A stretch of 64,000 nucleotides of DNA from Apodemus sylvaticus (Eukaryota > Chordata > Mammalia > Rodentia > Muridae): contig NC_067474.1 in NCBI RefSeq assembly GCF_947179515.1, forward strand, positions 102,113,253 to 102,177,252, read 5' to 3'. The translations under genes were made by a program, and so were the position numbers. The notes beneath the pieces were generated by a model. That model saw only the letters and a program-made list of their open reading frames with translations, was not told where the DNA came from and ran no database searches. Numbering within the stretch: position 1 is the stretch's first letter; every line of letters starts with the position of its first letter. Positions 10,901 through 22,636 of this stretch are shown one piece after another.

Positions 10901-11452
10901 ATGGCCAGGTTCTGTCCTTTCCTCATGATCCTGATAGTGATGACCTACTGGTCAACCTGCTCTCTAGGATGTGACCTGTCCCAGATTTTTAACCTCCAGA
11001 ACTTGACTCTTCTGGAACAAAAGAGAACACCCTCCCCTGTCTCCTGCCTGAAGGACAGGAAGGACTTTGGATTCTCCTTGGAGAAGTTGGATGCCCAGCA
11101 GATCCAGAAGGCTCAAGTCATCCCTGTCCTGCGAGATCTTGCCCAGAAGATCTTGAACCTCTTCAGATCAAAGGAGTCATCTGCTGTTTGGAAAGCAATC
11201 CTCCTAGATGCATTCTGCAATGACCTCTACCGGCAGCTCAATGTCTTCAAAGACTGTGTGCAGCAGTTGGGGATGCAGGAACCTCCCCTGACCCAGGAAA
11301 ACCCCAGGATGATTATGAAGAAATACTTTGAAAGGATCACTGTGTACCTGAGAAAGAAGAAACACAGCCCCTGTGCCTGGGAGGTAGTCAGAGCAGATGT
11401 CTGGTTAGCCTCATCCAAGTTGCAGGCAAGACTGAGTGAGGAGCAGGAGTGA
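10901..11452 (+). CDS. Type I interferon (IFN-alpha-like subfamily), copy 1
   Basis: Intronless 183-residue precursor of a secreted antiviral cytokine expected to act through IFNAR1/IFNAR2 and JAK-STAT signalling. Residues 1-23 form a signal peptide (hydrophobic core Phe-Leu-Met-Ile-Leu-Ile-Val-Met), cleaved before Cys24, giving a 160-residue mature protein against 166-167 for classical mouse IFN-alpha. Cys24, Cys49, Cys119 and Cys158 match the two conserved disulfides (24-119, 49-158); Cys106 is probably free. The Cys-Ala-Trp-Glu-Val-Val-Arg-Ala signature is at 158-165. Sequon Asn34-Leu-Thr is present, but the second family site is destroyed (Lys98-Ala-Ile100). Copy-specific residues are Lys83, Lys98, Asp118, Asp166 and Trp168. 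The ATG is chosen because it opens the signal peptide and sits just after the expected leader. Length suggests the mouse cluster of predicted/limitin-type interferons, but identity to IFN-alpha looks high for limitin, so no symbol is given. Confidence 0.92.
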   Translation: MARFCPFLMILIVMTYWSTCSLGCDLSQIFNLQNLTLLEQKRTPSPVSCLKDRKDFGFSLEKLDAQQIQKAQVIPVLRDLAQKILNLFRSKESSAVWKAILLDAFCNDLYRQLNVFKDCVQQLGMQEPPLTQENPRMIMKKYFERITVYLRKKKHSPCAWEVVRADVWLASSKLQARLSEEQE

Positions 11453-11635
11453 GTCCTGAGACAAAGTGGAGAGGACATCCCCTGGAATAGAACACTGCAT
11501 CTCACAGTATAAGCTTTCCTTTAAAACTCTCATTGCTTTCAGTTAGAATACAATCAACCTCCCTATATGTTTCAGTAATATTCATAAATTATTTTTATTA
11601 TGGAAAACCATGTTTGTATCTGCACCATTTGCTCT

Positions 11636-11687
11636 TATTTATTTATTTATTTATTTATTTACTTATCTATTTATTTATCTATTTATT
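11636..11687 (+). promoter_or_regulatory. AU-rich element, interferon copy 1
   Basis: Run of overlapping ATTTA pentamers in the 3' UTR, about 185 nt after the stop. Such elements promote rapid cytokine mRNA decay (ZFP36-type control). This copy has the longest uninterrupted TTTA run of the four genes. Confidence 0.8.
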
Positions 11688-11782
11688 GTGCTGTTAATAC
11701 TTTAAGGCATTTATGTTAGATATTTCAGTCATATCTTTTAATGTAGCAAATTATCATTTTCAGTTAAATTATTTTGTATTCA

Positions 11783-11788
11783 AATAAA
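11783..11788 (+). promoter_or_regulatory. Poly(A) signal, interferon copy 1
   Basis: AATAAA about 330 nt after the stop codon and after the AU-rich element; the best candidate for the mRNA 3' end. Confidence 0.6.
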
Positions 11789-12420
11789 TTTGCTTTATAA
11801 GATACTTTTGATTAGTTAATTTGGTATCTCTTTAACATTATCCAATATTTTGAACATTAGAGCCTTCACTATAAATCTTGTACGAATGAACAGTTTTCCA
11901 AATATCAGAGAAGATAGACACATACTCTGTACAGTACTCAGACAAACCCTAAATATTTTCATCTTCTTCTCTATACTATTCTGTATTCTTTTGGATGCAC
12001 AGACAGTATACTGTACAGTAGAAAGCCAGAGAATCTTTCTCCTGTCAGATTTCTTCGTCCACCTTGACCAAATAGTGCATGGATTAATTTAGGATCTGAT
12101 TTTCTGGTCTCATATACCTATCATCTACTCTTATCATTAATGAGTTTAATTGTTTTGAGGTATAAATAGGAGGGAGACCATGTACAGTAACACAAAACAC
12201 ATCAAGAAGAATGACTAGCCTGCCTATATAGTACAGAAAAGCAAGACAAGTAGAACCTGGGAGTTAACCCAATTCATAATAGCCTTATAAACCAGTCCTG
12301 GGAATAAATCCCAGCAGGAAAGTAAAATGATTTTAAAATCAACCCTTTGAAATACCACTGTTCCTTTTCTATTTCCTGGACCTTTCCTCTTCCCTTTTTC
12401 TACTTCTTTGTCTGATACTG

Positions 12421-12477
12421 TTTCTCCCTCTCCTACTCCTCTTCCTCCTTCTCCTCCTTCTCCTCCTGCTCCTCATC
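12421..12477. repeat. Polypyrimidine (CTC/CTT)n tract, unit 1
   Basis: Imperfect CCT/CTT trinucleotide run between the interferon 3' UTR and the LTR; present in units 1-3. Confidence 0.85.
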
Positions 12478-12552
12478 TTGAAAGGATTGAAAATAATACA
12501 GCCTAACTCTAATGACCCCAAGAAGTCAGAAGTTTAAAATGCTATCTCGCTT

Positions 12553-13064
12553 TGTTAGAAACTAGGAAAAAGTTCACATTCCAGAGCCCTCCATGTTGTT
12601 TAGAGCTAGCAGAAAGGCATTGAATAGGTGATCCTGGCCCCGTAAGGTAACTGGAAGTGGGCTAAGCTTATCTTGCTTCTGTAAATTGCTTACACCATTA
12701 CCCCTGTGCAGGAGTTCACACAGCTATGGACATTCAAGAAAATAGGAAACTAATTGGTCCACTGAGCATGGGCTCCGATAATTTAAACTGATTGGCTCAT
12801 ATTTCGCAGACTCTCCATGCCAAGAGATGATTGGTTTGTGATTCGCGGGCTTTGTCGAAAACTTATAAAAGCTCTTGCAATTCGCAATTCGGCACTTGTG
12901 CGCACAGTCTTCTAACCCTGCCGGGTGTACAGTTGTAGTACCCAGAATTCTGGAAAAAAAGATCCCTCATGTTATTGCATCGAGACCATTTCTTGTGAGT
13001 GATTTGGGTGTCGCCTTCCGGGACGTAGGGTTCTGCAGCACCCTTGGTCTTTGGGGGTCTTACA
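12553..13064 (+). mobile_element. Endogenous-retrovirus LTR, unit 1
   Basis: About 512 bp bounded by TGTTAGA and TCTTACA, a near-perfect terminal inverted repeat with TG...CA ends. Inside are several inverted CCAAT boxes (GATTGG), a TATAAAA at 12864-12870 and a polyadenylation region near 12955 that has decayed to all-A (AATAAA in units 2 and 3). Layout and U5 text resemble gammaretrovirus-class elements. No internal gag/pol/env follows, and I see no flanking short target duplication. Confidence 0.72.
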
Positions 13065-13071
13065 TTTTGTG

Positions 13072-13115
13072 GCCCTCTCACTGCCATGGCCTGGGTTTGA
13101 TTCCCGCTCAGGGAA
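13072..13115 (+). other. tRNA-Glu-like 3' half, unit 1
   Basis: About 44 bp closely matching the anticodon-stem-to-acceptor part of nuclear tRNA-Glu, including the T-loop text GGTTTGATTCC (GGTTCGATTCC in unit 2) and terminal CAGGGAA. It follows the LTR end by 7 bp and abuts LINE-1 sequence. It is in sense orientation relative to the LTR, opposite to a normal primer-binding site. The 5' half is absent, so it is not a working tRNA gene. Confidence 0.6.
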
Positions 13116-13813
13116 TTAGCTTCTAGGCTAATATCCATTTATCAGTGAGTGCATACCATGAGTGTTCTATTGAGACTGGGTTACCTCTCTTAGGATGATC
13201 TTCTCCTGTTCCATCTATTTGTCTAAGAATTTCACGAATTCATTTTTTAATGGCTGAATAGTACTCCATTGTGTATAAATACCACCTTCTCTGTATCCAT
13301 TCCTCCGTCGAGGGACATCTGTGTTCTTTCCAGCATCTGACTATTATAAATAGGGCTGCTATGAACATAGTGGAGCATCTATCCTTGTTACATACTGGGG
13401 AGTCCTCTGGGTATATGCCCAGGAGTGGTATAGTGGGGTCCTCTGGAAGTATCATTCCCAGTTTTCTGAGGAACTGCCAGACTGACTTCCAACAGAGAGG
13501 GCTTATAACCAAGATATACAAAGAACTCAAGCAGGTAGACTCCAGAGAGCCAAATATTCCCCTTAAAAAATGGGGTACAGAGATAAACAAAGAATTTTCA
13601 CCTGAGGAATATGGAATGTCTGAGACGCACCTAAAGAAATGTTCACCATCCTTAGTCATCAGGGAAATGCAAATCAAAACAACCCTGAGATTTCACCACA
13701 CACCACTCAGAATGGTTAAGATCAAAATGCCAGGAGAAAACAAGTGCTGGAAAGGGTGTGGAGAAAGAGGAACACTCCTCCACTGCTGGTGGGGTTGCAA
13801 GCTGGTTCTTTGA
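13116..13813 (-). mobile_element. LINE-1 ORF2 fragment with internal inversion, unit 1
   Basis: Two adjacent pieces of L1 ORF2 lie in opposite orientation: 13116-13490 is antisense and 13491-13813 is sense. In intact L1 the sense piece ends (Gly-Cys-Lys-Leu-Val) about 10 bp before the place where the antisense piece begins. This inversion with a tiny deletion at the joint is the mark of twin-primed reverse transcription. The 3' UTR and poly(A) are missing at the low-coordinate end. Confidence 0.82.
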
Positions 13814-15290
13814 ACTTCTAGTTGTGCATGGTATAGCACCATCTCTCTGAGCATGGGTAGCCACTCTCAGGGGCCCCATCCCTGAGGATACCTGAATCTC
13901 CTTCTCTCATTGCCATCAGCGACATAGTTCTCATGTGGAAGTGGAATTGCCTCCATTTTTCAAGCTGATATTTTGTCTGGCTTGGTCTTGTTCACACAGT
14001 CGTAGCCACTCTCAGTCCACATGATTAACTACTCTGTTGTGTCTGAGAATGTGACTTTGCTGCAGGCATCCACTGCCTCTGGCTCTTCCAATTCTTCTAG
14101 TCCTTTTCTTTAATGATCCCCAAGGCCAGGAAATGAGACCTTTGCTTTCTGCTTATTGACTAGCTGTGAGTCTCTCTGTTCATTGATATGGACTGCAAGG
14201 GGGTTCTGCAGTAAGCAATGACCAGTGCACAAATCCTCTCTTAGATGTTAGCTCTAATTTCAAATCAGGTACTGTGACAGTATGAACACAGTACTGCTTT
14301 TGTTCTTTGTTATCTTCGTGGCTTCACATATATCATAAGCATGATACTTCTGAGAGAAATATTACTGAAAGTTTTATTTGTATTGCATTAACACTGAAGA
14401 TTACCTGAAAATATAGTCACTTTCTTAGCATTATCATAGCAATATCTATGCAACAACATAGTTATTGTCCTTTTTGTCTTAGTAGCTAATTTTTTTGCTA
14501 CTACTTTATCATTTAGATGGCATCTCAGTTCCTTTTTCATCTTTCATTTTCAATGAGATCATATATTTGGTTCAGTGCCACAAACCAACACTAGAGTTTA
14601 CTTTCTAGGAAAGTAGAGAAGAGAAATAGAACAGAATTGGAGATGTCGACCATCATACCAATACCTCAGGAAAGAAGAAAGAGTAAATGGAAAGTACAGA
14701 CAGCTGAAGCACTGAAAGCCCTTGCTGTCAGTCACAATTAACAGAACATCTCTGCCATTAGGTACACTGAGCATGGAAGATGAATCACTAAATTCAGTAT
14801 TCAATAAGTATTGATGGCTGACAAATATATTATATAGACATCAGTGTCTTAGAATGAAACTAAATGTGGAATTACAGATAAATGCATATATTATAGAGTA
14901 TGAATAATGTATAATAGCAGAACAGACTATATGTAATTATGGGCATATGTGTGAACATACAGCATTCTTTTTGATAGACTCACAGTACCTCCCTGCTGTC
15001 CCACACCCACCTTTTACTGTCACTGTCCTTGTTTCCCGCCTCCCTGATGCAGGATGCCCCAGTGTGTGCTCCTCATTCTCCCCTCATTACCCAGTCCTGC
15101 TCACCATACAGCTGCTGTCTATTACATTTTGAGTGATGATTGGAGTTTTTTTTCTTAAAATATATAACCACCCTTGAAACCAGAATGAAGGAGTTCAAGG
15201 TTTGAATGAAACTCTCATGTATAAGAATTTCCTCTTAATTTTAGACCTTAGACAACATTCTTCTAATGACCTAATGCTTTCTGTTTCAAC
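13814..15290. other. Gene-free tail of unit 1
   Basis: No protein gene, RNA gene or confident repeat family recognised; open frames are short and without domains. Confidence 0.5.
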
Positions 15291-15435
15291 AAAGAAAAGG
15301 AAAAACAAAAAAAGGTAAAAGACAGAAAAAAGAAAGAGAAAGAAGTACTAGAAACCAAAAAAGAGGAAGGATAGAAGAGTGGAAGAAAGGAGAAAGAAGG
15401 AAAGAAAAAAGAAGGGAAGGAAGAAAGGAAAAGGA
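15291..15435. repeat. GA/A-rich purine tract, unit 1
   Basis: Long imperfect (GAAA)n/(GGAA)n run; gives spurious Lys/Arg/Glu-rich frames. Confidence 0.85.
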
Positions 15436-17218
15436 AACCAAATGTTCAATTATGAAGAAAATTTAGAGGAGACGAGAGCCACCTACTGGTCTGGCCTTCA
15501 AACAACAAAGAAAATCCAAGGTGGCAATTTCTTTACAAAATTGTTCCCTGGCAAAGTTTCCTCCACACTAAAACACACCCATCCGCAGAAGAACTGACTT
15601 CAGTCTGGAAGGGTCCATTCCCTTCCAACTCATCTTAGGACAGAAAATCCTGTCTAGTCCACAGGTCATGTGTTCTGAGCAATGGACAGTTAAGTCTAAA
15701 TAGGAAGTCTGTGTGTCCTTTCTCTCTGGCCTCCTATAACTGAAGTTCTCTGGAGAAGGAGAGGTCTGTGTGCAGTCCCCTTAGTAGGGATTCCCAGCCA
15801 AACTCACGTCATTTTGATCAATAGATAATGCATTGTGAAACTGAGGCAACCATCCCTGCACTAGGAATGCTGTAAAATAGCATGTGAACCCACAGAAGAG
15901 ATTCTTCATCTGCTGCTCTGCCTGCTGAGGCCAGCAACAGTGAGTTCAGTCAATGCACTGAATTATGACTGTCTTTTGATCTGTGACCTCAAGAGTTCAG
16001 GTAACCTACTCCACAATGGCACATCTACATGGTGCAATGTGAATCTGTGTTCCATGCATGGTCAATCTTAATTGATGCAGATTAACTTAGTTTATACTTC
16101 TATTGGGACACCAAGATCTGTGGTTTACAGGGGCATGGCTCAACATTTCAGGGGCTATTGACCCCCCACTCTCTTTGAATTTTGAAGGACACTTGAACAG
16201 AGGAATACAATGTGTATCTGTATGTAGAACTGCCAAGGAAATGCTACAACTTCATCAGCTCCTTTTAAGAGTAAGCTGTCAATTACAACAATTCCTCCTT
16301 GATGTTTTGTTCTGCCCTTTGACTCCATGGTCAGGAGAAAGATGTTTTTGTCTCTTTGAGTGACGAACATGCTCATATGAGTGTTGCTGTGCCTGGTTCT
16401 TCAATGGGAGGAGAGAATTCGGTAATAAAATTATATGTGATAAGGACATTTATTGGTAATCTGTGTCTTCCCAGAACACCAAGTGATATCATGGTGAGTT
16501 GCAGATCTGGTAATTGAAGAAGTCTTTGCTGGGGATTATATTTATTGGATAAATGGATATTGGTGTGACTGCTAAACATGTTTCAGATTTGACTCCCTGT
16601 GTTGTTTCTTTTTTGGTTACTTTTAGTGCAATTTTCACCACTTTCATGGTTAAATAATAAAAATGTTATGAAATAGCTCCAGATAGCGCCCTGCTCAGAA
16701 AACATGTAATGTCATATTGTATTTCACAACTTTAATTCAATAACTTGTTTTTATTAAAGAAAATTTGGGAATCAAGTCACAGAAATGGAAGGACTGAAAC
16801 CGGAGAATGCAGTAGGTGCCAAAATACTGAGCTGTCATTCCTGCACACATAAACAGACTTGTTTCACTCCATACCCAGTTCACCCAGAAAGGACCTTAGA
16901 GTCAGGGAGCATCACACAGCTGTCCATGAAGACATATCTGTGTACAGTAACACTGTAAGCTGGACACTGCCAAGTTTGTCAAGCTTCAGGACTGAGAGAG
17001 TAAAAATGCCCATATCCAGTTCTCTGTGTCTGCTCTTCCTGAGTTGCAGTGACCAATACCCACTGTTGTAGAGCAGGGCACAGTATCATCTTAGTTAGAG
17101 AGGCAGTCCACCTGAATGATCTGACCAATATCTGTTGAAACGATTGAGCTTGAAGGCCAGTGTGAGGCACTGTGAGGAAGGCATCAGGAAGAGAGTGATT
17201 GTGTGTACTTAACACCCA

Positions 17219-17228
<10 letters not shown>

Positions 17229-17265
<37 letters not shown>

Positions 17266-17267
17266 TG
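17229..17267. repeat. (CA)n microsatellite, unit 2
   Basis: CA run with one CTCG break, about 30 bp shorter than in unit 1. Confidence 0.95.
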
Positions 17268-18420
17268 CACTTGTACAGACCAGCACATCTTAAACTCTTT
17301 GCACTTACAGGTGAGTTGAAGCCTACTCACTGCTTTCTCAATTATCAGATAAAGTGTATCTGGTCATATATCAAGGTCCTTGTTACAAGGAATTCAGTTT
17401 TTTAACAGGATGAAGAATTGGATCACTTTTCATTCTTTTAGAGGCAAACATCTATTGAGAAGAATACCGTTTGCTGAAGATGGTCTCTTATTTCCAGTGT
17501 GTACTTTTGTATCTTTTCTTAAAAATGAGATTTCAGTAAGTTTAAAGAATTGTGACTGGGTTATGTATTCTAATCCCTAAGTCTACCATCTCTTTATATT
17601 CCAATCCTATGCTCTTTTTAGCATCATAGATCTGTAATACATTGTGAGTTCAAGGCTGGTGACACCTGCACCCATTCTTTTATTTTCCAGTATTGCTATA
17701 GACCTTGTACTCATTTTGTGAATAATAGTTAATTTTAATGAACTGCAACATATAGTTGTTACAGGATTTAGATTATAAAATCCCTATTGCACACACAAGC
17801 TATGTGTTCACATTTGCATACAGTGGGACAAGATGTTAATCAATGTCAAGGTTTTACCTGATTTTCTTTGACAGGATCTCTCACTTCAGAGAGGGTTTAC
17901 CATTGCTGCCAGACTGATTGGCCTGTGAGCTTGTGATGGCTGTTCTTGGATATCAACTTGACTAAATGTGGGATTAGCTGGTAGTCCAAAAGGTAGGCAC
18001 ACACCTGTGATTTGGATTTGCTTAACTTGGAAAGAGAAAATCCACTTCTAATCAGGACCTACAAAATGGGAATATACAATTTTAACTTGGATCTTTGAGG
18101 TATAAAGGATCCGCTCTATGATGAGCCAGGCCTTCTGCTGGAAGTCTATGTAAACACATGAAGGAAAGATGCTTTTGCTGTTTGTCTGTGTGCTTTTTCC
18201 TTGCTAGCAATCTGTTCCTTCACTGATATTAGAGCCTAATGTTATTAGAATCTGGCACATAGTGAATAAAAGCTAGGAAATCTATCCTAGTGAAGAATTA
18301 CTGGATTCTTTGAATTTACACTCATACGCAGACATTTTCTGAGTTGTTTGGACATCATCCTGTAAGCCATGCTAATATCACACATGTAATACACATGTGC
18401 ATGTATATTTCATATAAATA

Positions 18421-18533
<113 letters not shown>

Positions 18534-19534
18534 CTATAAATTCAAGAACTTTGGAAAACACTGACTAGTACACTATTCCAGGTACATGTCTCCCCCTAGT
18601 GCCTAGTGTCAGGATTACAGGCATGTTCTCCTCCACAATGCTTTATGTGATTTCTGAGAAACCAGTCAGCTATTTTTTTTATTTACTATGAGAACTTTCC
18701 TGAGTCAGCTATCTCTCCTATTGCCTATTTTAATTGTTATGTAAGTCTCCAAAATTTACAGTATTTGTGTCTAAAAAAGTACAAATCACAGTGATATTCA
18801 CAAAAAATAGGTGACAAATAATGACACTGATATTTAACTTATAAAAAAGGGAGATTGTGCTGTTTTCTTCAGGAACTCAAATAAGTAAGACAGAGTTTCT
18901 GATTCTTCAGTTCATTGATATGGAAACAAAACATTATGAGTAGTCCTGCTTCATTTTCATCTCTGTGAAATTACACAGAGAAAAAAATGCAAGAAAAAAA
19001 TGAGGATCTCCAAGCAAAGACTGTGGTGTGAATACTGGTCTGTTGGCATTATAAATCAACCAGGACTTTTTTTGTCACGTGCTTTGGAGTCAGGAATGTG
19101 CAATAGTGTAGTAAATTTCTGAGAGTAAAAGCAAAGTGCTGAACTGCTTGAATAAGATTTGAAAGTGATAGTACACAGATAGCTAAGACACCTAGTACAA
19201 ATAAAACAAAATCAGAACAATATTCCAAGCAATGCGAGAAAATCAGGAAAATGGTGCTATAAACACAGAGAAGAAATCTTAAGCTGAAAAGAATTCAGTA
19301 TGTCAAAAAAATGTATACAGAGGTCCACAGCACATATGAGGTACCTTTGTCACAAATGAGTGAGCATGTGAAAGTGGGATTGTGTGTTTATATGTCTGTG
19401 TGAAAGAGAAAAAGGTAAACAGAGAGAAAGGGCAGAAGGGAGGAATGGAGGTAGAGAGAGAGAGATTGAGATTGTGTGCATACACAAGCCTGCAATGTTG
19501 TGATTGTTGTGATGAGGGCTCCTGTACTGGCCTT

Positions 19535-19990
19535 GGTTCTCTATTGCAACAGATTCTCCTCTCTCCTGCCTGAAGGACAGGAAGGACTTTGGATTCCCCT
19601 TGGAGAAGGTGGATGCCCAGCAGATCCTTAAGGCTCAAGCCATCCCTGTCCTGTTTGTACTGACCCATGAGGTCCAGAACATCTTCACATCAAAGGACTC
19701 ATCTGCTGCTTGGAATGCAACCCTCCTAGACTAATTCTGCAATGACCTCCACCAGCAACTCAATGACCTCAAAGCCTGTGTGATGCAGCAGGTCGGGGTG
19801 GGGGACAGGAACATCCCAGACCCATGAAGACTCCCTGCTGGCTGTGAGGAAATGCTTCCACAGGATCAATGTATACCTAAGAGAAGAGAAACACAGCCCC
19901 TGTGCCTGAGAGGTGGTCAGAGCAGAAGTCTGGAGGGCCCTCTCTTCCTTAGCCAAGTTGCAGGCAGGTCTTAGTGAGGAGCAGGAGTGA
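19535..19990 (+). pseudogene. Type I interferon pseudogene, copy 2
   Basis: Carries the same disablements as copy 1: no start or signal peptide, TAA at 19732-19734 and the Trp-to-stop change in the Cys-Ala-Trp motif. The glycine-for-cysteine and other small differences from copy 1 are single-base. The old stop is 19988-19990. Confidence 0.9.
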
Positions 19991-20334
19991 GTCCTGAGAA
20001 AAAATGTAGAGGACTCTCCTGGACTAGGGAACTGTACTTCACTGTCTGGATTCTACAGTCTCAAAAGTATCAGTCATTTTGACATGAATTCAATCAAGTT
20101 GCCTAGATGCTTCTGCAGTCGTGAGCAATGCTTTGTAAACCTCTAAAGGCATTTGTTCTCCATCCATTCAGATTTGTTTATTTATTTAGTATATAATTTA
20201 TTTTCTGCTTTAATTTGATGCAGATTTACATTTTTTGGTATAACAATTACATATATATCCAGTTAATTTTCTATGTTCTATAAATTATTTTTAAACAAAT
20301 CTGTTTTGACTTTTTCATTCTTTACGTCTTTTCA

Positions 20335-20900
20335 AATACTATCAATTTTTTTTATTGGATATTTTCTTTATTTACATTTCAAATGTTATCCCCTTTCCTG
20401 CCCCACCCAACAAAACCCTATCCCATACTCCCTCTCCCTGCTTCTTTGAGGTTCATTCACCACAAACCCACCCAATTCCACCTCCCCAAACTTGAATTCT
20501 TCTATGTTGGGGCATCAAGCCTTCACAGGACCAAGGACCTCTCCTCCCATTGATGCCTTACAAGGCCATCCTCTGCTACATATGTGGCATGGATCCATCC
20601 ATGGGTATTCCTTGGTTGATGGTTTAGTCCCTGGGAGTTCTGGTGTGTCTGGTTGGTTAACATTGTTGTTCTTCCTATGGGGTTGCAAATCCCTTCAGCT
20701 CCTAGGGTCCTTTCTCTAACTTCTTCATTGGGGACCCAGTGCTCAGTCCAATGGTTGGCTGCCTCTGACTTTGTCAGGCTATGTCAGATCATCTCAGAAG
20801 ACAGCTATATCAGGCTCCTTTCAGCAAGCACTTCTTGGCATCCATAATAGTTTCTAGGTTTGGTGACTGTACACAGGGTGGATCTTTAATACTATCAATG
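20335..20900 (-). mobile_element. LINE-1 3' end with target-site duplication, unit 2
   Basis: Same insertion as at 4727-5300. The left duplication has lost its last base (AATACTATCAAT at 20335-20346); the right copy is intact at 20888-20900. The L1 body has an ~11-bp deletion near 20590. Confidence 0.87.
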
Positions 20901-22636
20901 ATTTAAACTAAAACTCTGCAGTATAAAAGTTAGATACAAGGTCATGGTGCAAAGTATTGTGGATGTGTATGTCAATGCTTAGTGTTTACATGATTAGATA
21001 TACACATCTCCTGCTTCTCATTCATTGATGGTAAAATCTAAATTTTTACATTTCTCCAGTACACAGTAATCTTCTGTATATGCAACCAGCACTGTGTTCA
21101 GAACGAAGGCAGTATATCTTTCTTCTGTAAAATTGTGACTTTTTCTTTTTTGGTGAATTCATCCCTAGACTTACCAGTCTCTGACTTCCCTTACTCAGGT
21201 CCTCATGTACTATGTGTTCAATTGAATACAAAAATCCTTCACATGAACTCTACAGCTAAAAGTCATAGTCTTGTATCATTTATGAATCCTAAACCAAGGG
21301 GATATGACTTCGAGGATGAGTTCAGAAGTCATGCTTGTAAGTACACTCTTGTGCAGTTAGGTACAAGATGGAGGGCTGAGGATGAGGTTCTCTCTATAGC
21401 TGAGTGCTAGTAAATGTGATAGCTACTGAATAAGTGCCATGGGATTTCAGAAGAAGCACCATCTTTGGGTCAGACTCTGGCAGGATTTTGTTTTGTTTTT
21501 GCTAGAAAGATGTAATAAAGTTAGAATCAGGAATAGAATGTGCCCACTCATAATAGTAAGTAGTGACTGCATAATAAGAAACACAATGAGCTTTCATAAT
21601 TACACTAAAAAGCATAACAAGCTTGGGACAAATTTGTGTTCAAAGAATAACATTCAGGTTCAAGGATGAAGCCAAAGGTGTGCACTATAATGCAAGGCCA
21701 TGTAAAAAGTATTGCTTTTAATTTATAATGATCTTAGAGTATGCAACACTCCTTCGAACTTGTTACTGATACCTTCTATAACTCCCCAATTTTGTGACAT
21801 TTTACCTATGAGAAGATTCTTCCATACATAGAGAACATTTTATTGAAAAGATATAGGAAGCTGAAAGAAGCAAAAAAGGTTGTACAGCCAATTACTTATT
21901 CACTCAGTGAGTGTGTGTATGGGGGGCGGTCACCTGTGTGTTATCTGAGTGACTTCTTTGTTTTCCTTTTACTCTCCAGCTCAAAAAGAGTTAACTTTCT
22001 TTTTGAGCCTCTTGCCTGGACTATGAGAGGCTCCTGACTTACTTGCCAAAGAAAGGAGGTCTAGCCACAAATTCTTTTACTTAATTCCTTGCTGCTAAGC
22101 AGCATGTGATAACCAACAGATATTGGCCCTTATTTAAACACAAATAATAAGAGAAATAGAGTTGTTTCCCCCGGGCTTATTTAAGCATAACTAGTTAAGT
22201 TTTAGCGCTTATCGAAACACAGAGCAATAACAGGTAATACAGAGTTTTCAGTGCTTACTTAAGCACAGAACAATAATAAAGTGGCAAGTTCCCAAAGTTT
22301 AAAAGTGCATGGGGAGTTAAAAATACGGATACAGAATTTCATAAAGTACAGAGATTTATAAAACAAAGATACTGGGCTGTGCCCAGTATGCACAAGTTCT
22401 CAGTAGCCAGAGGTTAAGCTTAGTGACTGTGGAGTGAGGGTGTGGCCGCATTGCAGACTTCAAAATGCCCGCGTTTGGTTTCCCCAGCAAATGCTGGGTT
22501 CTTCTGTACTGTTTCCTGTGGAGACTGGCTGATTTTGCATTCTCACAAGCAAGTGCACAGGCTTCCGGTCTCCACCTAGGAGTCCTTCCTCTGCTCGGTC
22601 TTCCCTGAGTTAAGAAAGTCTTTTATTGGTTTGGGC
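20901..22636. other. Gene-free segment, unit 2
   Basis: No gene. The junction of the ~570-bp deletion is at about 21485-21500, where 'caggattttgttttg' joins the two flanks seen in units 1 and 4; the antisense L1 fragment there is therefore missing. Confidence 0.6.

Larger units (their letters stand above)
1..15626. repeat. Segmental duplication unit 1
   Basis: First copy of a ~15-kb unit. The opening bases AACTCATCTTAGGACAG recur at 15627 and (with small changes) at 30619 and 45654, and the same order of features follows each time. The unit start is only the window start, so the true duplication boundary may lie elsewhere. Compared with the others it keeps a ~570-bp segment (about 5888-6462) missing in units 2 and 3, and lacks the ~5.4 kb present in unit 4. 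Confidence 0.93.

Noticed and set aside
11227..11505. Minus-strand 92-codon frame inside each interferon gene
   Set aside because: Shadow of the coding sequence; conservation is explained by the sense gene.
13072..13115. Functional tRNA-Glu gene
   Set aside because: The 5' half, D-arm and anticodon loop are missing.
13271..13813. 180-codon + strand frame near the LTR
   Set aside because: It runs across the L1 inversion joint, reading one piece antisense and the other sense; not a real protein.
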